Position numbers and translations under genes: made by a program. From an uncultured Sphingomonas sp. (GTDB lineage Bacteria > Pseudomonadota > Alphaproteobacteria > Sphingomonadales > Sphingomonadaceae), in contig NZ_CALMPA010000070.1 in assembly GCF_937871615.1 (NCBI RefSeq), forward strand, positions 62,001 to 126,000: 64,000 nucleotides of DNA, written 5' to 3'. The notes under the pieces are model-generated. The model made no database searches, had not been told where the DNA came from, and saw only the letters and a program-made list of their open reading frames with translations. Positions 36,291 through 44,205 of this stretch are shown here, piece after piece. How positions within the stretch are numbered: the first letter of the stretch is position 1; each line of letters starts with the position of its first letter.

Positions 36291-37657
36291 GGCTGTCGGC
36301 GGCGACGCTCGACCGGCTGCCCGGCGGGATAGCGCGTTTCGCTTATGATCGCGCGGCGCAGGCGGTGGGCATCGTTCATTTCGGGATCGGCGCTTTCCAT
36401 CGCGCGCATCAGGCGTGGTACACCGATCGCGCGATGGACGCGGGCGATCGCGACTGGGGGATCGCCGGCGTCTCGCTGCGCTCGCCCGATGTGGCCGAGC
36501 AGCTCAATCCGCAGGACGGTCTCTATTCGGTGGTCGAGCGTTCGGCGGATGAGGAGCACCTTCGCGTGATCGGCGCGGTGCGCTCGGTGATCGTGGCGAA
36601 TACGGCATCGGAACGGGTGGTTGCCGCTTTTGCCGCGCCGGCCACACGGATCGCGAGCCTGACGGTGACAGAGAAGGGCTATTGCCGGGCCGCCGACGGC
36701 TCGCTTGACGCGCAACTGGCTGGGCGGGGGACGATCTATCCCCTGATCGCCGAAGGGCTGCGCCGGCGCCGCGACGCGGGGCTGCCCGGCGTGACGCTGC
36801 TGTGCTGCGACAATCTTTCGGGCAACGGGCGCCAGCTCGATCGGTTGCTGCGTGACTATCTCGATCGGCATGATCCTGCGCTCGTTTCATGGTTCGCGGC
36901 GGAATGCGCGTGCCCGTCGACGATGGTGGATCGGATCGCCCCGGCGGTGGACGATGCGGATCGCGCCGCTGTCGCCGCCCGGCTGGGGATGGAAGACCGC
37001 GGGGCGGTGGTGACCGAGCCGTTCAGTCAATGGGTGATCGAGGATCGCTTCGCCGGCCCGCGCCCGCGCTGGGAGGCGGTGGGCGCGACGCTGGTTGATA
37101 GCGTGGAGCCATATGAAACGGCTAAGCTCCGGATGCTCAACGGCGCGCATTCCGCGCTTGCCTATATCGGGCTTGGGCGCGGCCACGCGTTCGTGCATCA
37201 AGCGGTGGCTGATCCCGCGATCCGCCCGATCATCGAACGGCTGATGCGCGCCGAGGCGGCTCCCACGATCGCGGCGGCACCGGGGCAGGATCTCGATCGT
37301 TATGCCGATGATCTGCTGGCGCGGTTCGCGAACCCTTCGCTCAATCATCGGCTGGCGCAGATCGCGATGGACGGCAGCCAGAAAATCCCGCCGCGCTGGC
37401 TCGAAACACTTGCGTGGCATCAGGCGCGCGGTGCGTATTGCCCGGCGATCCTGAACGGGCTGGCGGCGTGGATCCGGCACATCGGCGGTGATGCGGGGGA
37501 AGTCAGCGATCCCTGGGCCGCGCGGCTCGCGGAGGTCGCGACGCGGTGCGATCGCCATTCGGTGCTGAATGCGTTGTTCGGCCCGGCGGGCCTGCTGGCC
37601 TCGCGGTGGCGGCCCGATCCTGTCGATAGTGCGCTCGTGGCGGAGAAACTGGGGTGA
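36287..37657 (+). CDS. uxuB: Fructuronate reductase / mannitol dehydrogenase-family oxidoreductase
   Basis: 456 residues from a GTG overlapping the uxaC stop. It is a long-chain polyol dehydrogenase: the NAD-binding start is 'VGIVHFGIGAFHRAHQAWY', and the signature 'KLRMLNGAHSALAYIG' contains the catalytic Lys, Asn and His. In this operon it reduces D-fructuronate to D-mannonate, the ManD substrate. Mannitol dehydrogenase is the alternative in the same family; context decides for UxuB. Confidence 0.93.
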   Translation: MRLSAATLDRLPGGIARFAYDRAAQAVGIVHFGIGAFHRAHQAWYTDRAMDAGDRDWGIAGVSLRSPDVAEQLNPQDGLYSVVERSADEEHLRVIGAVRSVIVANTASERVVAAFAAPATRIASLTVTEKGYCRAADGSLDAQLAGRGTIYPLIAEGLRRRRDAGLPGVTLLCCDNLSGNGRQLDRLLRDYLDRHDPALVSWFAAECACPSTMVDRIAPAVDDADRAAVAARLGMEDRGAVVTEPFSQWVIEDRFAGPRPRWEAVGATLVDSVEPYETAKLRMLNGAHSALAYIGLGRGHAFVHQAVADPAIRPIIERLMRAEAAPTIAAAPGQDLDRYADDLLARFANPSLNHRLAQIAMDGSQKIPPRWLETLAWHQARGAYCPAILNGLAAWIRHIGGDAGEVSDPWAARLAEVATRCDRHSVLNALFGPAGLLASRWRPDPVDSALVAEKLG

Positions 37658-37721
37658 TCCGGGGCGGTGCGGCAAATCGCCCGATCGGGTTTGGACGCTC
37701 GAACGGGCTTGCGTGAAAGGA

Positions 37722-37754
37722 ACGGGGCCGGCGCGTTTGTCGCCCGGCCCCCGT
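37722..37754. terminator. Hairpin between convergent uxuB and the DUF1838 gene
   Basis: GGGGCCGG (37724-37731) pairs with CCGGCCCC (37744-37751), extended by ACG/CGT across a bulged C, with a 12-base loop. It lies in the 103-base gap between two convergent genes and probably ends transcription from one or both sides. A T-run is not obvious. Confidence 0.45.
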
Positions 37755-37760
37755 CACCTG

Positions 37761-38651
37761 TTATCGCTTGGCGGCGGCGCGTTCCGCGTCGACCTGCTTC
37801 TTGAAGACCGTCCAACTCGTTTCGTTGGGGCGGCTATCGTCGCCGGGCGGCGCGGTCATGTACGCGGGGAAATCGGCCCGGATGCGCTGCTTCATCGCAT
37901 CGGGCAGCGAATCGAAACCGGGCAGCATGTTGCCCGTCGCGTTGATGACCATCGTGCCCGCGCGTCCGCCCATTTTCATCCACGGCAGCCAGTCCGCGAT
38001 CCGCACCCAGCCGACCACGGCGTCAGCGGTATCGGTGCGGCTGTCGAGCACGGTCGAGCGGCGTGCGGCGAAATCGAAAATCTCCATCGCGTGATATTTG
38101 CCGCCGACATAATCCTGATATGCGCCGCCCAGCGGGTCCGGATAGAATAGCGGCACCTCAAGCGGCATCATGAACCATTCGCCCGATACGCGGGCATTGG
38201 CGATGCGGAAAGGTTCGCCCTTCAGATCGCGCTCGAACACCGGGCGCTGGTTCACCGGATCGTTGGCGACCGCCAGCACCGGCACCGCCTCGCCCGTCCA
38301 CGGATTTGTCCACCGATCGAGCACCGCGCCGGTTTTCGGATCGAGGTAGAACATCAGTTCGCGGCTGACGAGCCGGTAGCCCGCGCCCTGCTTCGGATCG
38401 TTCACCGTCACGCATTGGCGGATGTTCATGCCCTCGACATCGAAGATGTGCCGATCCGCCTCGCCGGGCACGCGGGAATAGGCGCGGCCGGTCCAGTGGA
38501 ATACGACGGGCGCGTTATCGCGCACGCTGCACGCCATCTTGCGCGATATGGTGAGCGCGTCCGCCGGCGTGGCGAGGTCCAGTGTGCGGGCCTCGGCGGT
38601 GGTGGCGGCCATCATCGCCGCCCCCGCAAGGGCGATAGTGGATAGGTGCAT
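37761..38651 (-). CDS. DUF1838-family exported protein
   Basis: 296 residues from the ATG at 38651, with a signal peptide cut after 'TTAEA'. It matches the uncharacterised DUF1838 family: 'HIFDVEGMNIRQCV', 'LMFYLDPKTGAVLDRWTNPW', 'SGEWFMMPLEVPLFYPDP' and 'RIADWLPWMKMGGRAGTMV'. The many Trp, Tyr and Phe residues and alternating strands suggest a beta-rich ligand-binding fold. It lies 31 bases after the next gene on the same strand, so both probably come from the operator-bearing promoter at 39440-39486. No function is known. Confidence 0.75.
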   Translation of the reverse strand: MHLSTIALAGAAMMAATTAEARTLDLATPADALTISRKMACSVRDNAPVVFHWTGRAYSRVPGEADRHIFDVEGMNIRQCVTVNDPKQGAGYRLVSRELMFYLDPKTGAVLDRWTNPWTGEAVPVLAVANDPVNQRPVFERDLKGEPFRIANARVSGEWFMMPLEVPLFYPDPLGGAYQDYVGGKYHAMEIFDFAARRSTVLDSRTDTADAVVGWVRIADWLPWMKMGGRAGTMVINATGNMLPGFDSLPDAMKQRIRADFPAYMTAPPGDDSRPNETSWTVFKKQVDAERAAAKR

Positions 38652-38682
38652 CCGGAGTCCTTTTCTGGAAGGGGAAATTTGG

Positions 38683-39405
38683 TCATCGGTCGAGCGCCAC
38701 CAGCTCGTACCAGGTCTGCATATAGCCGCCGACGCCGCCCTGAATGAACAGCGCGGCATCGTCGGCGGTGGTCCAAACGTCATATGGCGGGTGTGCGCCG
38801 TCCTTGCTCACCATCCCGCCTTCCTCGTCGGTGAAGCGAAAATGGCGACAGGCGAAGGTGCCGGCGGCGACGGTGATTTCTTCTTCGCCGACATATGCGA
38901 GGAACAGGCGCCCCTCGGCAATCTGCGGTGGCGTCGCGCCGCGATGATCGAGCGAGGGGAGGAAAACGCGCAACGGCCGCCTTGTCCCCGGCGCGGCATC
39001 GGCCATGCAGCGTGTCAGATAAGCGTCGCAGATGATCGGATGGGTGCCGAAACCGTCATAGGCGCCGTTGGTCGGCACCGTCTGGGATAGTCGACCGATC
39101 GACGGGCCATGGCTTTCACATTCGATCGCGTCGGGGGTCATGCGAAACCAGCCCGATCCCATGAAGGCATCGCCAACCGTCAGCCGCACGAAGCAATCTG
39201 CCGGGCGCCCGGCGGGATCGAGCGAATAAACGATATCGCGCAATACGGCGGGATCCGGTTCCTCGATCTCGCAATGCGCCCGGATCGTGACGGCGCCGTC
39301 GTGATGGCGCGTGATCCGGAATTGCTCGCGCCCCCGCGCGGCGCCCTCGCGGCCGGGCTTGTTCGATGTGTAGGCGATCGTTCCGCTGATCGTCTCGTGC
39401 CGCAT
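38683..39405 (-). CDS. Uncharacterised cytoplasmic protein of the GntR/UTRA regulon
   Basis: 240 residues from the ATG at 39405 (GGAG is 6 bases before). There is no signal peptide or membrane helix. It is beta-rich with 'TVGDAFMGSGWFRM', 'GTHPIICDAYLT', and a late segment 'VAAGTFACRHFRFTDEE' resembling DUF3108-like or lipocalin-like barrels. I cannot name the family. Being first behind the TTGTCCGGACAA promoter and paired with DUF1838, it probably handles a hydrophobic intermediate of the pathway (inference). Confidence 0.7.
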   Translation of the reverse strand: MRHETISGTIAYTSNKPGREGAARGREQFRITRHHDGAVTIRAHCEIEEPDPAVLRDIVYSLDPAGRPADCFVRLTVGDAFMGSGWFRMTPDAIECESHGPSIGRLSQTVPTNGAYDGFGTHPIICDAYLTRCMADAAPGTRRPLRVFLPSLDHRGATPPQIAEGRLFLAYVGEEEITVAAGTFACRHFRFTDEEGGMVSKDGAHPPYDVWTTADDAALFIQGGVGGYMQTWYELVALDR

Positions 39406-39439
39406 CGCGGTCTCCTGATTGATCGCCGTATCGCGACTC

Positions 39440-39486
39440 TTGCATGAGTTGTCCGGACAAATTATCTCGTTCCTCGCGGAATGCAA
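39440..39486. promoter_or_regulatory. Divergent promoters around a TTGTCCGGACAA operator
   Basis: Plus strand: TTGCAT (39440-39445), 17 bases, TATCTC (39463-39468), reading to the quinone reductase gene. Minus strand: TTGCAT (39486-39481), 16 bases, TAATTT (39464-39459), reading to the 240-aa gene. The 12-bp perfect palindrome (39449-39460) sits in the spacer of the first and touches the -10 of the second, so one bound repressor would block both. Confidence 0.6.
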
Positions 39487-39519
39487 CAGCGTTCGGCATG
39501 ATCGGGAAAGGTAAGCGGT

Positions 39520-40497
39520 ATGAAGGCGCGCACCGCGATCGTGCGGCGGCACGGCGGGCCGGCGGCGATCGAATGGATTGATCGCGATCTTCCCGCGCCC
39601 GGCGCGGGAGAGGTACTGATCCGGCATGGCGCGATCGGCGTGAATTTCATCGACTGTTATTATCGCGCGGGCATCTATCCGATGGCGTTGCCGGGCGGGC
39701 TTGGGATCGAGGCCGCGGGAATTGTAGAGGCGGTGGGCGAGGGCGTTTCGGCGCTGGTGCCGGGGGATCGCGTCGGCGCGATGAAGCCGCCGCTCGGCGC
39801 TTATGCCACCGCAAGGCTGATGCGCGCGGTCGATCTGGTGCGCCTGCCCGATGATGTCGATGACGAGACGGCGGCGGCGATGCTGGTCAAGGGCTGTACC
39901 GCGGAATTCCTGATCGAGCGCTGTGCGAAGGTCGAGCCGGGCTGGGTGGTGCTGGTCCATGCGGCGGCGGGGGCGACCGGGTTGCTGCTCGTTCAGTGGT
40001 TGAAGGCGATCGGCGCAAGCGTGATCGGAACGGTCGGCACGGCGGCCAAGGCCGAAGTGGCGCGCGCGGCTGGGGCGGATCATGTCATTCTCTATCGCGA
40101 GGAAGACACCGCCGCCCGCGTTCGCGCGCTCACCGGCAGGGCGGGCGTGCACGTGGTGTTCGATGGCGTGGGGATGGCGACCTGGGATGCCTCGCTCGAT
40201 TCGTGCGCGCGGCGCGGGCTGATCGTCAGTTTCGGCAATGCCGATGCGCCCGTGACCGGGATCAACCCCGGCGTGCTCGCGCTCAAGGGTTCGCTCACCA
40301 ACAGCCGGCCCACCCTGTGGGACTATTATGCCGATCCGGGCGAGGCGGCGGCGGGCGCCGCGCGCATGTTCGCGATGCTCCGGACGGGCGCGATCCGCCC
40401 TTATATCGGCCAGCGGTTCTCGCTGGAGGACGCGGCGGCGGCGCACGCCGCGCTGGAGACGCGCGAGACCGTGGGGGCGACGATCCTGCTGCCCTGA
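39520..40497 (+). CDS. NADPH:quinone reductase, zeta-crystallin type
   Basis: 325 residues, MDR superfamily without catalytic zinc. 'GVNFIDCYYRAGIYP' is the quinone reductase signature, 'GLGIEAAGIVEAVGEGV' follows, and the NADPH-binding turn is 'VLVHAAAGATGLLLVQWLKAIGA'. It may reduce a quinone or an enone intermediate of the pathway. It stands alone on the plus strand behind the operator promoter and converges on the VOC gene with a 6-base gap. Confidence 0.9.
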   Translation: MKARTAIVRRHGGPAAIEWIDRDLPAPGAGEVLIRHGAIGVNFIDCYYRAGIYPMALPGGLGIEAAGIVEAVGEGVSALVPGDRVGAMKPPLGAYATARLMRAVDLVRLPDDVDDETAAAMLVKGCTAEFLIERCAKVEPGWVVLVHAAAGATGLLLVQWLKAIGASVIGTVGTAAKAEVARAAGADHVILYREEDTAARVRALTGRAGVHVVFDGVGMATWDASLDSCARRGLIVSFGNADAPVTGINPGVLALKGSLTNSRPTLWDYYADPGEAAAGAARMFAMLRTGAIRPYIGQRFSLEDAAAAHAALETRETVGATILLP

Positions 40498-40503
40498 GCG
40501 GCC

Positions 40504-41403
40504 TCAGCCGATTTCGATCAGTTCGATTAACTCGCCGGCGGTGCCGATATGCGTCGCGGTGCGGCGATCGGCGTAGAGCGGCCCCGCGCGGCGGGCCGGC
40601 GGGGTGATGAAATCAATGCCCGGCGCATCGAGATCGTCGATCGCGAGCGTCACCATCGCATTGCCCGGCGGCAGCATGCCGGCGTGGCGCGCGCGCGGCG
40701 TCGCGATCGCGGGATAATCATCCACCTCGACGATCGGCATCCGTTTGGCCTGCACCATAGAAATCGTGGTCTGGTGACCGTCGGGTAGCGAAAAGGCCTT
40801 GTTAATCATCGTATAGGGAATGGTGTAGGTGCCGCCCTCGTCAAATCCGAACTGCGCTTCGAGCGCGGCCATCGTCGCCGCGCGATCCGGCGTGGCGAGG
40901 ATGGTGATGAAGATATGATCGACATCGGATCCCGCGCGCGGCAGATCGGATGTCGGCATGTCGCTCAGCACCTGATTGAAATAGAGCATCTCGCGCCCGC
41001 GCCCGAGCGCCTGCATCGGCACGAACTGCGGCATTCCTGGGATTTCCTTCGGCGGCCCGATCGTTTCGAAGCCGCTGCCCTTCACGCGCTCGGCGAGGGC
41101 GTACACGTCCTTCACCGTGATTTCGAACGCCGCCCAGCCGAAGGTGCGCGTCGGCGCGAAATCGGGATGCGACGGCGCTTCGACGAGGCGGATGAACCCG
41201 GCGGCGCCGCTTCGCGGCTGGAGCAGGGCATAACGCTGCCCGGCGGCGTTCGGCGCGGCCCAGCTTGCCGCGAGATCGGCGGGCAGCGTGCCCTGCTCGA
41301 CCAGGCGAAGGCCGAGCAGATCGCGGTAATCGCCAAGCGCCGCGTCTAGATCCGGGGTGGAGACCGTGCCGCATTTGATGCGGCCGTGAATGTCGAAGCT
41401 CAT
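40504..41403 (-). CDS. VOC-superfamily protein (glyoxalase/ring-cleavage dioxygenase fold)
   Basis: 299 residues with two vicinal-oxygen-chelate modules. The first starts at 'IKCGTVSTPDLDAALGDYRD', and the second at about residue 155 with 'SDVDHIFITILATPDRAATM'. The ends 'HIGTAGELIELIEIG' match the conserved last strand with its metal Glu. It could be an extradiol dioxygenase, glyoxalase, isomerase or hydrolase-like member. Length near 300 with two modules fits a one-chain dioxygenase-like fold, but a full metal triad is not clear. It is the last gene of the nine-gene operon. Confidence 0.8.
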   Translation of the reverse strand: MSFDIHGRIKCGTVSTPDLDAALGDYRDLLGLRLVEQGTLPADLAASWAAPNAAGQRYALLQPRSGAAGFIRLVEAPSHPDFAPTRTFGWAAFEITVKDVYALAERVKGSGFETIGPPKEIPGMPQFVPMQALGRGREMLYFNQVLSDMPTSDLPRAGSDVDHIFITILATPDRAATMAALEAQFGFDEGGTYTIPYTMINKAFSLPDGHQTTISMVQAKRMPIVEVDDYPAIATPRARHAGMLPPGNAMVTLAIDDLDAPGIDFITPPARRAGPLYADRRTATHIGTAGELIELIEIG

Positions 41404-41415
41404 GGGGAATTTCCT

Positions 41416-42192
41416 TCAGCGCGCGCGGAAACTGGGTTTGCGCTTGGCGAGGAAGGCGCTGACGCCCTCGTCGAAATCCTCGCCGGTGAACGCCGCGTCG
41501 AATTGCGCAAGCGTATCGGCGTCGTCCTCTGCCTGGCCGTCGAGGATGCGGCGGATGATCCGCTTGGTCGCGCCGATGCTGTGCGGCGATGACGCGATGA
41601 TCGTCGCGGCGATCTCGCCCGCCGCCGCCGCCGCGTCGTCGGCAAGGATGTCGACAAGGCCGATCCGCACCGCTTCCGCCGCTTCGATCAATGCGCCGGT
41701 GAACAGGATGCGCTTCGCCTGCGCCGGGCCGACCAGATCGACCAGCAGCTTGGTATCGTGCAGCGAATAGACGAGGCCGAGCTTGGCGGGCGTTATCCCC
41801 AATCGCGCGGCGGGCGTGGCGACACGCAGATCGCACGCGATGGCAAGGCCACAACCGCCGCCGACGCACACGCCTTCGATCAGCGCGATCGTCGGCTTGG
41901 GGGCGCGGGCCAGATCGTGCTGCGCGCGGCGGATCGCGGTCTGATTCTTCGCGCGCCAGTCGGCATCGCGCGCGCCGGCGGAAAATTCGGCGATATCCGC
42001 GCCAGCCGAGAAGGCGCCGGGCGCGGCGGACTGAAGCACCAGCACGCGCACCGACGGATCGGCCATCGCCTCGGCCAGCAGATCGGGAAATGCCTCCCAC
42101 ATCCCCTGATCGAAGGCGTTGCGCTTGTCCGCGCGGTCGATCAGCAGGCGCGCGATGGCGCCATCGCGCTGAAGGCGTAGCGCCGCGCTCAT
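41416..42192 (-). CDS. Enoyl-CoA hydratase/isomerase family protein
   Basis: 258 residues of the crotonase fold: 'RNAFDQGMWEAF'-type N-terminal CoA-binding region, 'SAGADIAEFSAG' and 'GVCVGGGCGLAIACDLRVA' (oxyanion hole glycines), ending in a basic CoA-binding tail. The usual hydratase Glu pair is not obvious in 'GITPAKLGLVYSLHDT', so it may be an isomerase, lyase or hydrolase rather than a standard hydratase. It overlaps the upstream gene by ATGA. Confidence 0.87.
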   Translation of the reverse strand: MSAALRLQRDGAIARLLIDRADKRNAFDQGMWEAFPDLLAEAMADPSVRVLVLQSAAPGAFSAGADIAEFSAGARDADWRAKNQTAIRRAQHDLARAPKPTIALIEGVCVGGGCGLAIACDLRVATPAARLGITPAKLGLVYSLHDTKLLVDLVGPAQAKRILFTGALIEAAEAVRIGLVDILADDAAAAAGEIAATIIASSPHSIGATKRIIRRILDGQAEDDADTLAQFDAAFTGEDFDEGVSAFLAKRKPSFRAR

Positions 42193-43055
42193 GCCCGCGA
42201 CCCGGTGGCGAAATGCTGCGCGATCTGGCGGCGGCTGGCGATCCACACGCCCGGTTTCGCGGTGACGTGGCGCAGAAACTCCTCGAACGCCCAGATCCGC
42301 CCCGGTCGCCCGATGATGCGCAGATGCAGCCCCAGCGACATCATCTTCGGATTGCCCTCCTCGCCTTCGCGATAAAGCTGATCGAAGCAGTTTTTGGCAT
42401 ATTCGAGCCACTGCACCGGGGTCATCGCCGGGTCGGTCCACATCTTCATGTCGTTCGAATCGAGCTGATAGGGCACGATGACGATCGGCTTGCCGGGCAC
42501 CGTCTCGCGATCCCAGAAGGGCACGTCGCCCGAATAATCGTCCATATGATATTCGAAACCCTGCTCGATCAGCAGCCGGCGGGTGTTGCCGGTATGGAAA
42601 TAGCGGCTGAGCCAGCCATAAGGGCGCACGCCGACGGTCCGCTCGATCGACTCGACCGCCTTGCGGATGAACTCGGTCTCCTCAGCCTCATCCATCTTGA
42701 ACTGATGGACCCAGCGCCAGCCATGGCTGACCGGCTCGTGCCCCAGATCGGCGATCGCGCGCGCGATTTCGGGATGGTTCTCAAGGCTGAGCGCGGCGAC
42801 CGTCCAGCTTGCCATCGCGCCATAGCGTTCAAGCAGCTTCACGACGCGCGGTGCGCCCGCCTTGATGCCGTAGAGATAATTGGATTCGTTGCTGTAATTG
42901 CGGATCGGCGATTTGATGTGGATGCCAAGCTCGTCGACCGGCTCCATCCCCCGGTCGCCGCGCGCGACCGTCATCTCCGATCCTTCCTCGACATTGACCA
43001 CGATCGACAGCGCGATCTTCGCGCCGTTCGGCCAGTCGATCCGTTCTTCCTTCAT
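42189..43055 (-). CDS. Polysaccharide-deacetylase-fold hydrolase, PuuE/allantoinase-like
   Basis: 288 residues. The NodB-type barrel shows 'IALSIVVNVEEGSE' in place of the metal-Asp motif of true polysaccharide deacetylases, and 'LGHEPVSHGWRWVHQF' in the second motif. Both are typical of the PuuE (metal-independent allantoinase) branch that opens cyclic amides. There is no signal peptide. Its place in a CoA-dependent catabolic operon with an amidase argues for action on a small cyclic or linear amide rather than a polysaccharide (inference). It overlaps the SDR stop by one base. Confidence 0.82.
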   Translation of the reverse strand: MKEERIDWPNGAKIALSIVVNVEEGSEMTVARGDRGMEPVDELGIHIKSPIRNYSNESNYLYGIKAGAPRVVKLLERYGAMASWTVAALSLENHPEIARAIADLGHEPVSHGWRWVHQFKMDEAEETEFIRKAVESIERTVGVRPYGWLSRYFHTGNTRRLLIEQGFEYHMDDYSGDVPFWDRETVPGKPIVIVPYQLDSNDMKMWTDPAMTPVQWLEYAKNCFDQLYREGEEGNPKMMSLGLHLRIIGRPGRIWAFEEFLRHVTAKPGVWIASRRQIAQHFATGSRA

Positions 43056-43888
43056 CAATGCATTTCCTCCCCGCCCGAGACGTTCAATGCCTCGCCGGTA
43101 ACGTAAAAGGCGTCGTCGGACGCGAGCCAGGCGCAGGCGGCGGCGGTATCGCTGCCGAGGCCGGGGCGCCCCATCGGGTTCTTGCGCTTCATATTGTCGA
43201 GATACGCCTCGACGCTGTCGAACCCGAGCAGCTTCGAGAAATAATCGTTCTGCTTCGCGCCCAATCCGGTGGTGACATGATTGGGGCATACCGCGTTGAC
43301 GGTGATGCCGTGCGCGCCCAGTTCGATCGCGTTCGATCGGGTGAGGCCGATCATGCCGTGTTTCGAGCTGGTGTAAGGCGCCATGTGCGGGAAGCCCGAT
43401 TTGGCGGCCTGGCTGGCGATATTGATGATCCGCCCGCCCTTGCCGCGTTCGATCATCGCCCGCGCGGCGGCGCGGGTACAGTGGAACGCGCCGGTCAGGT
43501 TGACGCCGATCACCGCGTCCCATTCGGAATCACTGGTGTCGAGCAGCGGCTTCATGATGTAGCCGATGCCCGCGTTGTTGACGAGGATGTCGACCCCGCC
43601 GAACGCGCCGGTGGCTTCCGCGATCAGCCGGTCGCACGCCGCGCCATCGCGCACGTCGCACGCGATCGTGGCGACCTTCGCGCCGCGCCCGCGCAGTTCC
43701 TCGGCGATCGCCTCCATCTCGTCGGTCGTGCCGATGTCGCTCGCGCCCATATGCTCGGCGGGCTTGCCGAGATCGGAGACGACGCAATTCGCGCCCTCGT
43801 CCGCGAAGCGCTGGAGGATCGCCTGGCCCAGCCCCTTCGCCCGGCCCGATCCGGTGACGATAATGGTTTTGCCCTCGAACCGCCGCAT
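43055..43888 (-). CDS. Short-chain dehydrogenase/reductase
   Basis: 277 residues. NAD(P)-binding turn 'IIVTGSGRAKGLGQAI', 'CDVRDGAACDRLI', 'VDILVNNAGIGYI' and the active site 'YTSSKHG' with Tyr and Lys, preceded by the Ser in 'INIASQAAKSG'. The insert 'GRAKGLG' and the long segment before the C-terminus ('FSKLLGFDSVEAYLDN') set it apart from fatty-acid reductases. The ATG shares a base with the previous stop; a GTG one codon earlier is also possible. Substrate unknown. Confidence 0.92.
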   Translation of the reverse strand: MRRFEGKTIIVTGSGRAKGLGQAILQRFADEGANCVVSDLGKPAEHMGASDIGTTDEMEAIAEELRGRGAKVATIACDVRDGAACDRLIAEATGAFGGVDILVNNAGIGYIMKPLLDTSDSEWDAVIGVNLTGAFHCTRAAARAMIERGKGGRIINIASQAAKSGFPHMAPYTSSKHGMIGLTRSNAIELGAHGITVNAVCPNHVTTGLGAKQNDYFSKLLGFDSVEAYLDNMKRKNPMGRPGLGSDTAAACAWLASDDAFYVTGEALNVSGGEEMH

Positions 43889-44193
43889 CACAGCGCCTCG
43901 GTGGTGACGAACAGCGGATTATCCGCGAATTGCTGGAATTCGGCGGCGACCTTCTGCACTGCCTCGCTGGACACGTCGGCGACGAACGCGTCGGTGTCGT
44001 TGGTGTCGATCACCTCGAAATAGGCATAAGGCGGCTTGGCATCGGAGCCGAAAAGGCCGGTTGCGCGCAGCACCTGGAAATCATCGACCGATTTCAGCTT
44101 GCGGACGCCGGGAATATCGGTCGCGCGCGCCCATGCCTCATAGACTGCCGGGTCGACGCCCGGTTTCAGATTGAACAAGACGATGATCCGCAT
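43888..44193 (-). CDS. REDY-like/HapK-type small alpha-beta barrel protein
   Basis: 101 residues. 'MRIIVLFNLKPGVDPAVYEAWA' and the pattern that follows resemble the dimeric alpha/beta-barrel family containing the REDY-like protein HapK, EthD and related stress-type barrels. Members bind or turn over small ring compounds without cofactors. It sits 12 bases after the amidase in the operon. Role unknown. Confidence 0.72.
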   Translation of the reverse strand: MRIIVLFNLKPGVDPAVYEAWARATDIPGVRKLKSVDDFQVLRATGLFGSDAKPPYAYFEVIDTNDTDAFVADVSSEAVQKVAAEFQQFADNPLFVTTEAL

Positions 44194-44205
44194 CGTGCCT
44201 CTCCT

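Noticed and set aside
42189..43055. True polysaccharide (chitin) deacetylase.
   Set aside because: The metal-binding TFDDG-type motif is replaced by VEEG and SHGWRW, typical of the PuuE branch, and there is no signal peptide.
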